62,055 nucleotides of DNA from Caulobacteraceae bacterium (GCA_947475465.1 CANJLK010000016.1:1-62055), one strand, 5' to 3'. Positions 9,870-18,995 are shown, numbered from the stretch's first letter. Notes: generated by a model not told the origin, from the sequence alone. Numbers and translations: made by a program.

Positions 9870-10897
9870 GGACGTGCGCCTTCCAGGAACCTGAGCAGGG
9901 CGAGTTCGAAGGCCCGGCCATTGGCCTTGGCGTTCAGGGGCAGGTCGGCGGCCTCGTAGGCGCTGATCACGGCGGGATGGATATAGGCCTTGCGGCAGAC
10001 AGTGGCGGTGTTGCCCAACAGGCCCGCCACCGCCTTCACGCAGACGTTGACGTTGCGGCGGGCGCCCGCCGAGCTGTCGAAGGCCGGCGCCATGGCCAGG
10101 GCGCGCGCCGCCGCCACGGTGCCGGCCCAGGTGCGGAAATCCTTGGCGGAGAAATCCTCGCCCAACGTCTCGCGCAGGTAGGCGTTGACGTCGGCGGACT
10201 CCACAGCGTGGCGTTGCCCATCCTCGTCGAGGTACTGGAACAGCCGCTGGCCGGGCAGATCCTGGCAGGCCTTAACGATGCGCGCTAGGCGCCGGTCGCT
10301 GAAGCCGGTCTGGTGCATCTTGCCGCTCTTGCCGCGGAACTCGAACACCGCCCGGGCAGCGCCAACCTTCGCATGGCGCGTTCGAAGGGTGGTGAGCCCG
10401 AAGCTCTTGTTGGTCTTGGCGTATTCCTCGTTGCCCACGCGGATCAGGGTGATCTCCATGACCCTGAGAACCGCCGCCAGGACTTTTTCCCGCGGCAGCC
10501 CCCGGCGGGCGAGGTCCTGTTCGATCCGGCCGCGAAGCCTGGGCAGGGCGCGCCCGAAGGCCAGGGCGCGGTCGTACTTCCCGTCATCGCGCACCTGGCG
10601 CCATCGCTCATGGTAGCGGTATTGTTTGCGGCCCTTGGCGTCGCGACCGGTGGCCTGGATATGGCCGCGCGGGCTGAGACAGATCCACACATCGCTCCAG
10701 GCGGGTGGGATCGCGAGCTTGCGGATGCGCTCCAGGGTAGCTTCGTCCCGCACGGGCTGGCCCTGTGCGTCAAGGTAGTTGAACCCAGGCCCGGAATTGC
10801 GCCGCTGAAGGCCAGGATCCAGATCGCTGACATAGGTCAGGCCGGCCGCCCTCACGTCGTCTGTCGGCGGCCGGAGCTCCGCCATATCCCGCGCCAT
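9866..10897 (-). CDS. DNA topoisomerase IB
   Basis: A 343-residue poxvirus/eukaryote-like type IB topoisomerase, which relaxes supercoils through a 3'-phosphotyrosyl link. Recognisable elements are an N-terminal domain (GPGFNYLD, IPPAWSDVWI), the catalytic-domain motif RVGNEEYAKTNKSFGLTTLR, a basic segment with FRGKSGKMH, and the C-terminal LLGNTATVCRKAYIHP containing the probable nucleophile Y305. The ATG at 10897 has GGAGGG 8 bases upstream. Such enzymes occur in many soil bacteria besides the usual type IA. It is divergent from rlmJ and convergent with the TonB receptor. Confidence 0.93.
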   Translation of the reverse strand: MARDMAELRPPTDDVRAAGLTYVSDLDPGLQRRNSGPGFNYLDAQGQPVRDEATLERIRKLAIPPAWSDVWICLSPRGHIQATGRDAKGRKQYRYHERWRQVRDDGKYDRALAFGRALPRLRGRIEQDLARRGLPREKVLAAVLRVMEITLIRVGNEEYAKTNKSFGLTTLRTRHAKVGAARAVFEFRGKSGKMHQTGFSDRRLARIVKACQDLPGQRLFQYLDEDGQRHAVESADVNAYLRETLGEDFSAKDFRTWAGTVAAARALAMAPAFDSSAGARRNVNVCVKAVAGLLGNTATVCRKAYIHPAVISAYEAADLPLNAKANGRAFELALLRFLEGARP

Positions 10898-10971
10898 GGT
10901 TTCAACCCTCCGCTTCAGCGGGGGCAACGTGGTATGCGCTGCGCCGGTTCCTGAGCCGCCGGGATGAGTCC

Positions 10972-11790
10972 TTGAACTACCGCCACGCCTTCCACGCCGG
11001 GAATTTCGCCGATCTCGTCAAGCACGCGGCGCTCCTGGCCTTGCTTGAGCGCCTGCAGGCGAGCGGGCCGCTGGCCGTGATCGACACCCATGCGGGGCGC
11101 GGTCTCTACGACCTCGCCGGCCCCGAGGCGCAGCGCTCAGGCGAGGCGGCGGCGGGCATCGTCCAGCTGATCGCCGCGAAAGACGCCCCACCGGCCTTCA
11201 CGGCCCTGAAACTCGCTGTTCAGACCCTGAATCCTTCCGGCCCTCCGCGGTCCTATCCAGGATCACCGTGGCTGATCGCCCAGACCCTTCGCGCCACTGA
11301 CCGCTACCTGGCCTGCGAACTGCGTCCGGACGAACACGCCGCTCTGCGGGAGACCCTGAAGGGCAAGGCCAACGTGCGGACCCTGTGCGCCGATGGCTAT
11401 GAGGCCGCGGTTCGCGAGACGCCGACGGCAGGAGCGGTCCTGGTGCTGATCGACCCTCCTTTCGAACGGGCCGATGACTATGAGGCGATTGTGCGGACCG
11501 TCCAGGCGGTCCGGCGGCGCAACCCCGCGGCTGTCGTCCTGGCCTGGCTGCCGCTCAAGGACCTTGAGACCTTTGACGCCTTCCGCAGGGCGCTGGAAGA
11601 CGCGGTTGATGGACCCGGACTGATCGCCGAGACGCGCATGCGACCACTTGATGATCCCATGCGGATGAACGGATGCGCCCTGGCGCTGGTCCCGGGTCCG
11701 CTGGATCTTGCTCCCATCCTGGAGGCGGCTTGCGGGTGGACCGCCGGGGCCTTGGGAGATCGCGGCTTCGCGAGGGTCTATCGCCTCTAA
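10972..11790 (+). CDS. rlmJ: 23S rRNA (adenine2030-N6)-methyltransferase
   Basis: A 272-residue RlmJ-type methyltransferase that modifies A2030 of 23S rRNA using S-adenosylmethionine. The N-terminus MNYRHAFHAGNFADLVKHA is close to invariant in the family, DTHAGRGLYDL binds SAM, and IDPPFE (near residue 163) is the catalytic D/N-PP-F/Y motif. The start is TTG at 10972, since conserved sequence begins there. A hairpin at 11800 follows the stop. Confidence 0.95.
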   Translation: MNYRHAFHAGNFADLVKHAALLALLERLQASGPLAVIDTHAGRGLYDLAGPEAQRSGEAAAGIVQLIAAKDAPPAFTALKLAVQTLNPSGPPRSYPGSPWLIAQTLRATDRYLACELRPDEHAALRETLKGKANVRTLCADGYEAAVRETPTAGAVLVLIDPPFERADDYEAIVRTVQAVRRRNPAAVVLAWLPLKDLETFDAFRRALEDAVDGPGLIAETRMRPLDDPMRMNGCALALVPGPLDLAPILEAACGWTAGALGDRGFARVYRL

Positions 11791-11799
11791 GCCGCAGGC

Positions 11800-11819
11800 G
11801 GCGCCCAATAGCGGGCGCC
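11800..11819 (+). terminator. Hairpin downstream of rlmJ
   Basis: GGCGCCC (11800-11806) and GGGCGCC (11813-11819) form a perfect 7-bp stem with a 6-base loop nine bases after the rlmJ stop. The following CAAATCTTTG is only moderately T-rich, so it is a weak intrinsic terminator at best. Confidence 0.45.
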
Positions 11820-11910
11820 ACAAATCTTTGATCGAACACCGTCGATTTTCGCACTTGCGAGATTTCGCGTCGTGATATGCTGCGTCGCACAATCTCAGGA
11901 GCAGATCGTC

Positions 11911-12591
11911 ATGTCGATCACACCCGAAGGCGCGCCTTCTTCAGCGCAGGTGAGCTCGCTCTCCCTGCTTCGTCTGCCAGTTGGGGCCGCGTCGCCTTTG
12001 TGGGGCCTGTTCGCCGGCGCTGCGGTGAGCGGAGCGGCCTGGTGGTGGATGACCCGTTGGACCCGGCCTGTGAATCTTGAGGCCATGTTTGGAGCGCCGG
12101 CTCCCGTAGCGCCTCAGGCCGGACCCGAACTGCTGGCGCTCGAGCCGGCGGCGCCGTTGGCGGCGGTCGTCGATGCTGCGGAGCCCGTGATAGAAGCCAT
12201 TGTCGACACGGTCGTCGCTGTGGTGGAGGCCCCGCTCGTGGCGGTCGAAGCGATCCTCGAGGCTCCCGAGGACCCTTTCGAGGTTGTAGGGGGCGAATCC
12301 GCGCCGGTCTCGCCCTTGCTCGAAGCGCTTCTTCCCGAACCGTCGCCGCCGGTGGTTGAGGCTGAAGCTGCGCCGGAAACGCTGATCGCCGAGGCGGCAA
12401 CCGTCGAGCCGTTGCCTGCTGCGGAAAGCCCCCTTCCGGCCATGGAAGCGGTCACGGCCGTCGCCGTGGCTGCCGTCGAAGCGCCGCTTGAAGCCCTCGC
12501 CGAGCCCGCGTCCGCCGCGGCCACGGAGCCTGCCATTTCTTCGACCTTGGCGCCCAAGGCCCCGCGCAAGTCAAAGTCCAAGCCGGCCTGA
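11911..12591 (+). CDS. Ala/Pro/Glu-rich membrane-anchored hypothetical protein
   Basis: A 226-residue protein with one membrane segment near residues 30-50 (LWGLFAGAAVSGAAWWWM), then about 160 residues made almost wholly of Ala, Val, Pro and Glu, and a strongly basic C-terminal end (KAPRKSKSKPA). The ATG at 11911 follows a CAGGAG ribosome site. The layout is that of a membrane tether with an extended acidic linker and a cationic tip. No family or partner is recognised, and low-complexity sequence makes homology unreliable. It lies 65 bases upstream of a sugar transferase on the same strand. Confidence 0.65.
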   Translation: MSITPEGAPSSAQVSSLSLLRLPVGAASPLWGLFAGAAVSGAAWWWMTRWTRPVNLEAMFGAPAPVAPQAGPELLALEPAAPLAAVVDAAEPVIEAIVDTVVAVVEAPLVAVEAILEAPEDPFEVVGGESAPVSPLLEALLPEPSPPVVEAEAAPETLIAEAATVEPLPAAESPLPAMEAVTAVAVAAVEAPLEALAEPASAAATEPAISSTLAPKAPRKSKSKPA

Positions 12592-12655
12592 CTTGGCGAC
12601 GGCGCGCGGCTGAGCCTATAACCTGGACGCCGCGCCAATGCGGCGGCCTAGATGA

Positions 12656-13228
12656 GTGGGCGGGCGAGTGAAGCGGGCGATGGACATCGCGGGCGCCCTG
12701 GCGGGTCTGATCCTGCTTTCGCCGGTCTTCCTGGCGGTGGCGCTGGCCGTGAAGCTGGAGACGCCGGGGCCGGCCCTGCACCGATCGCGCCGGGTGGGGC
12801 GGGGCAACGTCATCTTCCAGATGCCCAAGTTCCGCACCATGCGGATCGGCGCCCCCGACGTGGCCACCCATCTCCTGTCAGACCCGCAGGCCTGGGTGAC
12901 GCCCCTGGGGAGGTTCTTGCGCCGCACCAGCCTCGACGAGCTCCCGCAGCTCTGGAGCGTGCTGATCGGACATATGAGCCTGGTCGGGCCAAGGCCGGCC
13001 TTGCACAACCAGCATGATCTTATCGGCCTGAGGGAAGCCGCCGGTGTCCATAGACTGCGGCCCGGCCTGACCGGTTGGGCCCAGATCAATGGGCGCGACG
13101 AGTTGCCGATCGTCGAGAAGGCTCGGTTAGACACGGAGTATCTTGAGCGTCATTCGCTGGCGCTGGACCTGCGCATCATACTGGCGACCGCTCTGGCGGC
13201 GTTTTCAGGCCGTCACGTCCGGCACTGA
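12656..13228 (+). CDS. Minimal bacterial sugar-phosphate transferase (PglC/WcaJ-like)
   Basis: A 190-residue monotopic phosphoglycosyl transferase that loads the first sugar-1-phosphate onto undecaprenyl phosphate. It has one N-terminal re-entrant hydrophobic helix (LAGLILLSPVFLAVALAVKL) followed by the catalytic core (FRTMRIGAPD, RRTSLDELPQLW, GHMSLVGPRPAL, GLTGWAQINGRDEL). The DE pair in SLDELPQ matches the family's catalytic dyad. The start is GTG at 12656 or at 12668. It lacks the extra N-terminal domain of WcaJ/HfsE proteins, and no polysaccharide cluster surrounds it. Confidence 0.9.
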   Translation: MGGRVKRAMDIAGALAGLILLSPVFLAVALAVKLETPGPALHRSRRVGRGNVIFQMPKFRTMRIGAPDVATHLLSDPQAWVTPLGRFLRRTSLDELPQLWSVLIGHMSLVGPRPALHNQHDLIGLREAAGVHRLRPGLTGWAQINGRDELPIVEKARLDTEYLERHSLALDLRIILATALAAFSGRHVRH

Positions 13229-13294
13229 CCGCGGCGGGACCCCTTCACGCCTTCGCGCGTTCAGGGGGACTGGCCGCCTCCGGAGTTCGCCTGC

Positions 13295-15346
13295 TTGACC
13301 AGTCACACCGTTCCCGCGGCCGCGCCTGCTCCGCTACCGGAGGGTTCAAGCCCGAAGGCCGGCTGGCGCGGCTCGAGGGGTCTTCGGTGGACCGGCGGCC
13401 TGTTGCTGGCCCTGGCGCTAGTCACAGCTCTGGTGGTGGCGATCTGGGACTGGAACTGGTTTCGCGGCCCGCTAGCCGGCATAGCCTCGGCGCGGCTGCA
13501 CCGGCAGGTGACGATCACCGGCAATCTGAGCGTCCACCCCTTTTCCTGGCAGCCCAGCGCCACCGTCGAGGGCATCCGGATCGCCAATCCGGTCTGGGCG
13601 GCCAAGGCGCCCCTGGCTCAGATCGACCGGATCGCCGTGAAGGTGAAGCTGGCCCCGCTGTTCACGGGGAGGCTCGACCTGCCCCTGCTGGAGCTCGACC
13701 GGCCCGCGCTCAACCTGGTGCGCGACGCTGAGGGGCGCTCAAGCTGGGATTTTTCCGACGGCAAAGACACGGACAAGCCGCTGAAGCTGCCGCCAATACG
13801 CGACTTCATCATCAATGGCGGCCAACTCAGCTACCTCGACGCACGTCGGGGCCTGACCTTCACCGGCGCGATCGACGCCAAGGAAGAGGTAGGGGGCAAC
13901 GCGACCGGATTCCAGATGACCGGGAAGGGCGCGCTCAATCGCCAGCCCTTCGTCCTCAAGGTCACTGGCGGACCGCTGCTCAACATCGACAGGGCGAAGC
14001 CCTATCCCTTCGACGGCTATGTCCGGGCCGGCGAGACCTACATTACGGCCCAGGGCGCCGTGACCAGGCCCTTCGATTTCGGCCGGTTCTACATGAACAC
14101 CACTGCACGGGGTCCCGACCTGGCCGACCTCTACACCCTGATCGGCGTGCCCTTGCCCAACACGCCCCCCTACGCCCTGCGCGGCCGGCTGTCCCGCGAC
14201 GAGCATCTTTGGAAGATCAACGGGCTGGGCGGCCGGGTGGGCAGTTCCGATCTCTCGGGCGCCATCGCGGTGACCACGGGCGGGCCGCGCCCCGTCCTCA
14301 AAGCCAGTTTAAAATCCAACAGTCTCGACTTCCCCGATCTTGGGGCCTTGTTCGGGGGGACACGCAAAGCCGGCAAGGTGGCCTCGCCCAACCAGATCGC
14401 CGTCGCCCGCAAGATGCAGGCCGAGGCGCGGATCTTTCCCGACGCGACCCTCAGCTTCGCGAAGATTCGAAATCTCGACGCGGACGTCAGCTACAAGGCC
14501 GCTTCGATCCGCGGCGCGCCGATCAACCTGCGCTCCGGCTCTGTTCGCGTCGTCCTCGTGGCCGGCCTGCTGAAGGCTGATCCCATCGATCTCGTTCTTC
14601 CCCAAGGCCACATCCTGGGGTTCATCAACCTGGACGGCCGCAAGGCCGACGCGGTTACCGACCTTGATTTGCGTCTGGCCAATGCCCGCCTGGAGGGGTT
14701 GCTGCCGGTTACGTTCCAAGGCGGCTCCCCAGTCGCCGGGCCGCTGATGGGCCGGGTCAAGCTGCACGGCACGGGGGATTCCGTGCATGACGCGATGGCG
14801 GACGCCTACGGCGAGGCCGCGCTGGTGGCGCCGGGCGGAGAGATCCGGCGCACCCTCGCCGAACTGGCGGGTGTGGACGTGATCAAGGGCTTGGGCCTGC
14901 TCTTCGCCAAGAGCCAGGACAGGACGCCCCTGCGCTGCGCCGTCGCGCATTTCAACGCCAAGGGGGGAGTGATGACCGCCGATCGGCTGGTGGTCGACAC
15001 CGGCCCGGTGCTGATCGACGGGGGAGGCGTGATCAACCTCGACAAGGAAACCCTGGCCCTGCAGGTCAAGGGGCATCCCAAGAGGTTCCAGCTGCTCAAG
15101 CTCAACGTGCCGATCACCCTGTCGGGGCCGATGTTGCATCCCAAGCTGGGCCTGCAGAAGGGCGGGGCCATCGCCCAAGGCGGGGCCGCGGTGGCGCTCG
15201 GCGCGTTGCTCTCCCCTCTGGCCGCCATCCTGCCGTTTGTCGATGGCGGTCTGGCCAAGGACGCCAACTGCGCGGCCCTGATGGCTGAGGGCCGCGCCGC
15301 AGGCGCGCCGCTCAAGGTGGCCGCGGGCGCTGCGCGGGCCCGTTGA
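13295..15346 (+). CDS. AsmA-family protein
   Basis: A 683-residue inner-membrane-anchored periplasmic protein of the AsmA group, members of which are now linked to lipid transfer between the membranes. A single transmembrane helix occurs near residues 32-52 (WTGGLLLALALVTALVVAIW). It is followed by the AsmA N-terminal domain (ITGNLSVHPFSWQPSATVEGIRIANP) and a C-terminal AsmA-like region (IDGGGVINLDKETLALQVKGHPK). The start is TTG at 13295. A short Ala/Pro stretch precedes the helix. The substrate and partners are not evident from the neighbours. Confidence 0.9.
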   Translation: MTSHTVPAAAPAPLPEGSSPKAGWRGSRGLRWTGGLLLALALVTALVVAIWDWNWFRGPLAGIASARLHRQVTITGNLSVHPFSWQPSATVEGIRIANPVWAAKAPLAQIDRIAVKVKLAPLFTGRLDLPLLELDRPALNLVRDAEGRSSWDFSDGKDTDKPLKLPPIRDFIINGGQLSYLDARRGLTFTGAIDAKEEVGGNATGFQMTGKGALNRQPFVLKVTGGPLLNIDRAKPYPFDGYVRAGETYITAQGAVTRPFDFGRFYMNTTARGPDLADLYTLIGVPLPNTPPYALRGRLSRDEHLWKINGLGGRVGSSDLSGAIAVTTGGPRPVLKASLKSNSLDFPDLGALFGGTRKAGKVASPNQIAVARKMQAEARIFPDATLSFAKIRNLDADVSYKAASIRGAPINLRSGSVRVVLVAGLLKADPIDLVLPQGHILGFINLDGRKADAVTDLDLRLANARLEGLLPVTFQGGSPVAGPLMGRVKLHGTGDSVHDAMADAYGEAALVAPGGEIRRTLAELAGVDVIKGLGLLFAKSQDRTPLRCAVAHFNAKGGVMTADRLVVDTGPVLIDGGGVINLDKETLALQVKGHPKRFQLLKLNVPITLSGPMLHPKLGLQKGGAIAQGGAAVALGALLSPLAAILPFVDGGLAKDANCAALMAEGRAAGAPLKVAAGAARAR

Positions 15347-15404
15347 CGCGGCGTATCCAAAGCCGCCATCCTCCGCAGGAATTTTGTTTTCGAGGAGCGC
15401 GCCC

Positions 15405-16082
15405 ATGGCGTCGACTGCCGCCGTCGTGCGGGCGAGGCTGTGGGACGGACCGACCCGGATCGTTCACTGGTCGCTGGTCATCCTGATCGTCTTAGCCTGG
15501 TGGTCGGCCGAGAACGACAAGATGGATTGGCATCGGTGGTCCGGCTACGGGGTCCTGGGGTTGATCGCGTTCCGACTGATCTGGGGCTTCGCGGGCTCGG
15601 GAAGCGCCCGTTTCGCAAGCTTTGTGCGTGGCCCGGCCGCGACCCTGGCCTATGCCCGCACCCTGCCGTCCCGGGCCCATGCCGATACCCCGGGGCACAA
15701 TCCCCTGGGCGCCTGGAGCGTGGTGGCCATCATCGCGGCGGTCGCGGCGCAGGTCGTGACGGGTCTCTTCGCGGTGGACGTGGACGGCATCGAGTCCGGT
15801 CCGTTGTCCGATCGCGTGAGTTTCGATACCGGCCGGCTCCTGGCCAAGTGGCACCATTGGAGCTTCTGGGTCCTGGAGGCCCTGGTGGTGGTCCATATCG
15901 CCGCCATCGCCTTCTACCTGACCTACAAGCGGTCGAACCTGATCGGCCCGATGGTCACCGGCCGGCGCGACTTCGCCGCCGATCCCGGCCTGAAATTCGC
16001 CCCCCTGTGGCGCGCCGTGCTGGTCGCGGCGGTCGCCGCCGCGCTCACCGGGTGGGTGATGAAGGGCCTTCGCCTCCACTAG
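15405..16082 (+). CDS. Cytochrome b561 / di-heme b-type cytochrome
   Basis: A 225-residue integral membrane cytochrome of the prokaryotic b561 (CybB/HupC-like) family. Four or five membrane helices are visible, with haem-ligand histidines in RIVHWSLV, the second-helix MDWHRWSGYG, and KWHHWSFW followed by VVHIAAIAFY. The ATG at 15405 follows GAGGAG. It carries electrons within the membrane. Its neighbour 53 bases downstream is an L-lactate dehydrogenase; a functional link is possible but is inference. Confidence 0.88.
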   Translation: MASTAAVVRARLWDGPTRIVHWSLVILIVLAWWSAENDKMDWHRWSGYGVLGLIAFRLIWGFAGSGSARFASFVRGPAATLAYARTLPSRAHADTPGHNPLGAWSVVAIIAAVAAQVVTGLFAVDVDGIESGPLSDRVSFDTGRLLAKWHHWSFWVLEALVVVHIAAIAFYLTYKRSNLIGPMVTGRRDFAADPGLKFAPLWRAVLVAAVAAALTGWVMKGLRLH

Positions 16083-16135
16083 GCTTGCTTCACAGCCTAG
16101 TTCCGGGCCAATTCACCGAAACGGGGGAGGGGCCT

Positions 16136-17281
16136 TTGCGCGCGGTTTCGGTTTCTGACTATCGGGAGATTGCCCGGCGCAAGCTGCCGAAGATCTTCTT
16201 CGAATACATCGATGGCGGCTCCTATGCGGAGGCGACCTTGGGCCGCAACGTGGCGGACATCGAAGCCATCGCCCTTCGCCAGTTGGTCATGCGCGACATG
16301 TCGGTCCTGGACATGAGCACTACCTCGCTTGGCCAGAGCTTCTCCATGCCGCTGGGCATTTCCCCGGTGGGCATGTCGGGGATGTATGGCCGCCGGGGCG
16401 AGGTGCAGGGCGCGCGCGCCGCGGCCAAGGCGGGCATCCCCTTCAGTCTCTCCACCGTCGGCGTCTGTCCGGTGGAAGAGGTGGCCGCCGCCGGCGTGCC
16501 GCCCTGGTTCCAACTCTATATCCTGAAAGACCGGGGCTACACGCGGGCCCTGATCGAACGGGCGAAGGCCGCAGGCTCCCCCGTGCTGTTCCTTACCGTC
16601 GACCTGCCGATGCCCGGCGCCCGTTATCGGGACGTCCGCTCGGGCTTCACCGGCGCGACGGGTCTGGGGGCGGCCATCGAGCGGGCCTGGGACGGGATCA
16701 GCCATCCGGCCTGGATGTGGGACGTCTGGCTCCATGGACGGCCGCACACGATGGGCTCGATCGCCGGAGCTATCGAAGGGCGCGGCAGTGTCAGCGACGT
16801 CCTGACCTGGATCGCCAAGAACTTCGACCGATCCGTCACCTGGGCGGACGTCGACTGGGTGCGCCAGGTGTGGGACGGACCCATCGTCATCAAGGGCGTG
16901 CTCGATCCGGAGGACGCTCGCCAGGCGGTGAAGGCCGGCGCGCAGGGCGTCGTGGTTTCCAACCACGGCGGCCGGCAGCTCGACGGCGTTCGCTCTTCGA
17001 TCTCCGCCTTGCCGGGCATCGCGGACGCCGTCGGCGGGGATCTCGAGGTCTATATGGACGGCGGGGTCCGCTCGGGACTTGATGTGCTCAAGGCCGTCGC
17101 CCTGGGGGCCAAGGCCTGTTTCATCGGTCGCCCCTGGGCCTATGCGCTGGCGGCCGGCGGCGAGGCGGCGGTGGCCCGCATGCTGGAGACCTTCCGGGCC
17201 GAACTCGCCGTGGCCATGACCCTGACCGGCTGTTCGACAATCGCCCAGGCCGGGCGCAGCCTCCTCGACACTGACGCCTAA
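16136..17281 (+). CDS. lldD: FMN-dependent L-lactate dehydrogenase
   Basis: A 381-residue alpha-hydroxy-acid dehydrogenase that oxidises L-lactate to pyruvate with FMN and feeds the respiratory chain. N-terminal VSVSDYREIARRKLPKIFFEYIDGGSY is typical of LldD. FMN-contact segments follow (PLGISPVGMSG, FQLYILKDRGY), then the catalytic VVSNHGGRQLDG containing the base His and substrate Arg. FIGRPWAYALAAGG is near the end. The start is TTG at 16136 with GGGGGAGG 5-12 bases upstream. A long open frame through the preceding cytochrome gene is a shadow of that gene. Confidence 0.93.
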   Translation: MRAVSVSDYREIARRKLPKIFFEYIDGGSYAEATLGRNVADIEAIALRQLVMRDMSVLDMSTTSLGQSFSMPLGISPVGMSGMYGRRGEVQGARAAAKAGIPFSLSTVGVCPVEEVAAAGVPPWFQLYILKDRGYTRALIERAKAAGSPVLFLTVDLPMPGARYRDVRSGFTGATGLGAAIERAWDGISHPAWMWDVWLHGRPHTMGSIAGAIEGRGSVSDVLTWIAKNFDRSVTWADVDWVRQVWDGPIVIKGVLDPEDARQAVKAGAQGVVVSNHGGRQLDGVRSSISALPGIADAVGGDLEVYMDGGVRSGLDVLKAVALGAKACFIGRPWAYALAAGGEAAVARMLETFRAELAVAMTLTGCSTIAQAGRSLLDTDA

Positions 17282-17402
17282 TTCGGCGCCCGGCGTCTGT
17301 GATCGCCACAATTGCGGCGATGCAGGCATGATGTTGCGATGCGGCGAAACCCTTTGGCCGGCAAGGGGTTGATGCTGGGCCAGTCGATCAGGGGACGAAC
17401 CC

Positions 17403-17588
17403 ATGCCCGAACAATGCTCCTTCGCCTACTCCCTCAGCCAGGTTGAGGATGGCTGGCTCTGGAGTGTCTATGACGAGGATGGAGTGACGGTCGCGGGCGG
17501 CGCTCACGTCAGCCGCGACGCCGCCCAGGCGGCGGTTGAGTCCACGTTGCATTCCGGCCCCTCCGCCCCCTTCGGTGCGGTCAGCTGA
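17403..17588 (+). CDS. Small hypothetical protein
   Basis: A 61-residue protein starting MPEQCSFAYSLSQ at an ATG preceded by GGGGA. The central DGWLWSVYDEDGVTVAGG segment looks like a three-stranded sheet, followed by a helix (SRDAAQAAVEST). No family name is known to me. The preceding 121-base gap contains an imperfect inverted repeat around 17348-17370. It precedes the PAP2 gene by 55 bases on the same strand. Confidence 0.6.
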   Translation: MPEQCSFAYSLSQVEDGWLWSVYDEDGVTVAGGAHVSRDAAQAAVESTLHSGPSAPFGAVS

Positions 17589-17643
17589 GCGGGCCGGACG
17601 AGGCTCTCCTCGCGCTCGGGGCCGGGCCTGATAGGATCGGCGG

Positions 17644-18354
17644 ATGCTGAGCCTCCTGCGACGTGTCGAGAGCCGCATCCTGATCCTGGTGATCGCCGCC
17701 GCCGGCGCGCTCTGGGGCTTCTTCAACATCGCCAGCGAGGTCACGGAGGGCGACACCAGCGTCCTCGACCGACGCATCCTGCTGGCGCTGCGCAATCCGG
17801 CAAATCCCACGGACCCCATCGGCTCGCGGTCCTTCGAGGAGGCCATGCGCGATGTGACCGCGCTGGGAGGCTTTACGGTGATCACCCTCGTTACCGTGGT
17901 CGGCTGCGTGATGTTCTTGCTGCACAGGCGCGCGCGCCACGCCTTGATCTTCGCTGGGACCGTCCTTTTGGCGCAAGTGTCCGGCCAATTGCTCAAGACC
18001 CACTATGACCGCCCGCGTCCCGACCTCGTGCCCCACGGCAGCTATGTCTACTCGGCGAGTTTTCCCAGCGGTCACTCCACCCTTTCCGCGGCCATGTACC
18101 TGACCCTGGCCATGTTGGTGGCCAGCCTTGAGCTGCACCGCGGCGCCAAGGTGATGGTCTACTTTCTTGCCGCTGGGTTGGTGCTGTCCATCGGCTTCAG
18201 CCGCGTCTACCTGGGCGTCCATTGGCCAAGCGACGTCCTGGCCGGATGGTCCCTCGGCGCGGCGTGGGCGTTGGCCGCCTTCCTCGTGCTGCTCCACGTC
18301 GGCAAGGCTGAGGACATCGTTGGCAAGCCCGCGACGGCGCCGGGCGAAAGCTAG
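17644..18354 (+). CDS. PAP2-family membrane phosphatase
   Basis: A 236-residue integral membrane phosphatase acting on lipid phosphates such as undecaprenyl pyrophosphate or phosphatidic acid. The three signature motifs are present in order: KTHYDRPRPD, PSGHST, and SRVYLGVHWPSD. The first hydrophobic helix is at residues 10-30, and five or six membrane helices are predicted. The stop overlaps that of the convergent esterase by 4 bases. The substrate cannot be set from the sequence. Confidence 0.92.
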   Translation: MLSLLRRVESRILILVIAAAGALWGFFNIASEVTEGDTSVLDRRILLALRNPANPTDPIGSRSFEEAMRDVTALGGFTVITLVTVVGCVMFLLHRRARHALIFAGTVLLAQVSGQLLKTHYDRPRPDLVPHGSYVYSASFPSGHSTLSAAMYLTLAMLVASLELHRGAKVMVYFLAAGLVLSIGFSRVYLGVHWPSDVLAGWSLGAAWALAAFLVLLHVGKAEDIVGKPATAPGES

Positions 18355-18995
18355 GGCCGGGCCGCCAGCGCCTTGGCCACGACCGGGGCCAAGGCTTTGG
18401 CGATCACCAGCACACCCGCCGCGTTCGGGTGGATGCCGTCGTTCTGCTTCAGCCCGGGATTGCGGTCCACGCCCGCCATCAGGTTGGGATAGAGGGTGAC
18501 GCCATGGGCTTTCGACAGGCCGCTGAAGACCGCGTTGAAGTCCCGCGCATAACCGCGCCCAAGCTCCGGCGGCGCGCCGATGCCCGCCAGGATCACGCCC
18601 ATGTGGCGCTGCTTCAGCCGCGTCAGGATGCGCTCGAGGTTGGCGCGGGTGATCTTGGGGTCGATCCCCTGCAGCAGGTCATTGCCACCCAGGGCCACGA
18701 CCACGACGGCGGTATCCGGTGCGATGCTGAAGTCCATCCGCTTGGCGCCGTCCCCCGACGTGTCTCCGGAAACCCCCGCGCCGCGCACCACATTGGCTGC
18801 GCCCAGGCGTTCCAGCGCCAGGTGCAGCTGGGCGGGCAGGGCGGCTCCAGCCGCCAGGCCATAGCCCGCGGTGATGGAGTCCCCCAGGATCGTCACGACC
18901 TTGCCGCGCGCCGCCAAGGCGGGCGCCGCCAGCGCCGCCAGAGGCGCCGCGAGCAGAACCCGGCGGGAAATCGAAGGGATGCGTGAAACGGCCAT
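18351..18995 (-). CDS. tesA: GDSL arylesterase / lysophospholipase (TesA-like)
   Basis: A 214-residue exported SGNH hydrolase. Block I is ILGDSITAGYG with nucleophile S40, block III is VALGGNDLLQG, and block V is DGIHPNAAG with the Asp and His. The N-terminus SISRRVLLAAPLAALAAPALA is a signal peptide with a twin-arginine-like start. It is divergent from an ABC ATPase and permease pair, the same neighbourhood as tesA-ybbA-ybbP in enterobacteria, which supports the TesA assignment. Confidence 0.9.
   Translation of the reverse strand: MAVSRIPSISRRVLLAAPLAALAAPALAARGKVVTILGDSITAGYGLAAGAALPAQLHLALERLGAANVVRGAGVSGDTSGDGAKRMDFSIAPDTAVVVVALGGNDLLQGIDPKITRANLERILTRLKQRHMGVILAGIGAPPELGRGYARDFNAVFSGLSKAHGVTLYPNLMAGVDRNPGLKQNDGIHPNAAGVLVIAKALAPVVAKALAARP

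Noticed and set aside
15440..16135. Upstream in-frame extension of lldD by 232 codons
   Set aside because: It reads through the cytochrome b561 gene in another frame and is Arg/Gly-rich nonsense; LldD-like sequence begins at the TTG at 16136.
17348..17370. Imperfect inverted repeat AACCCTT/AAGGGGTT before the 61-aa gene
   Set aside because: One arm has an extra base and there is no supporting promoter or regulator, so I list it only as noticed.
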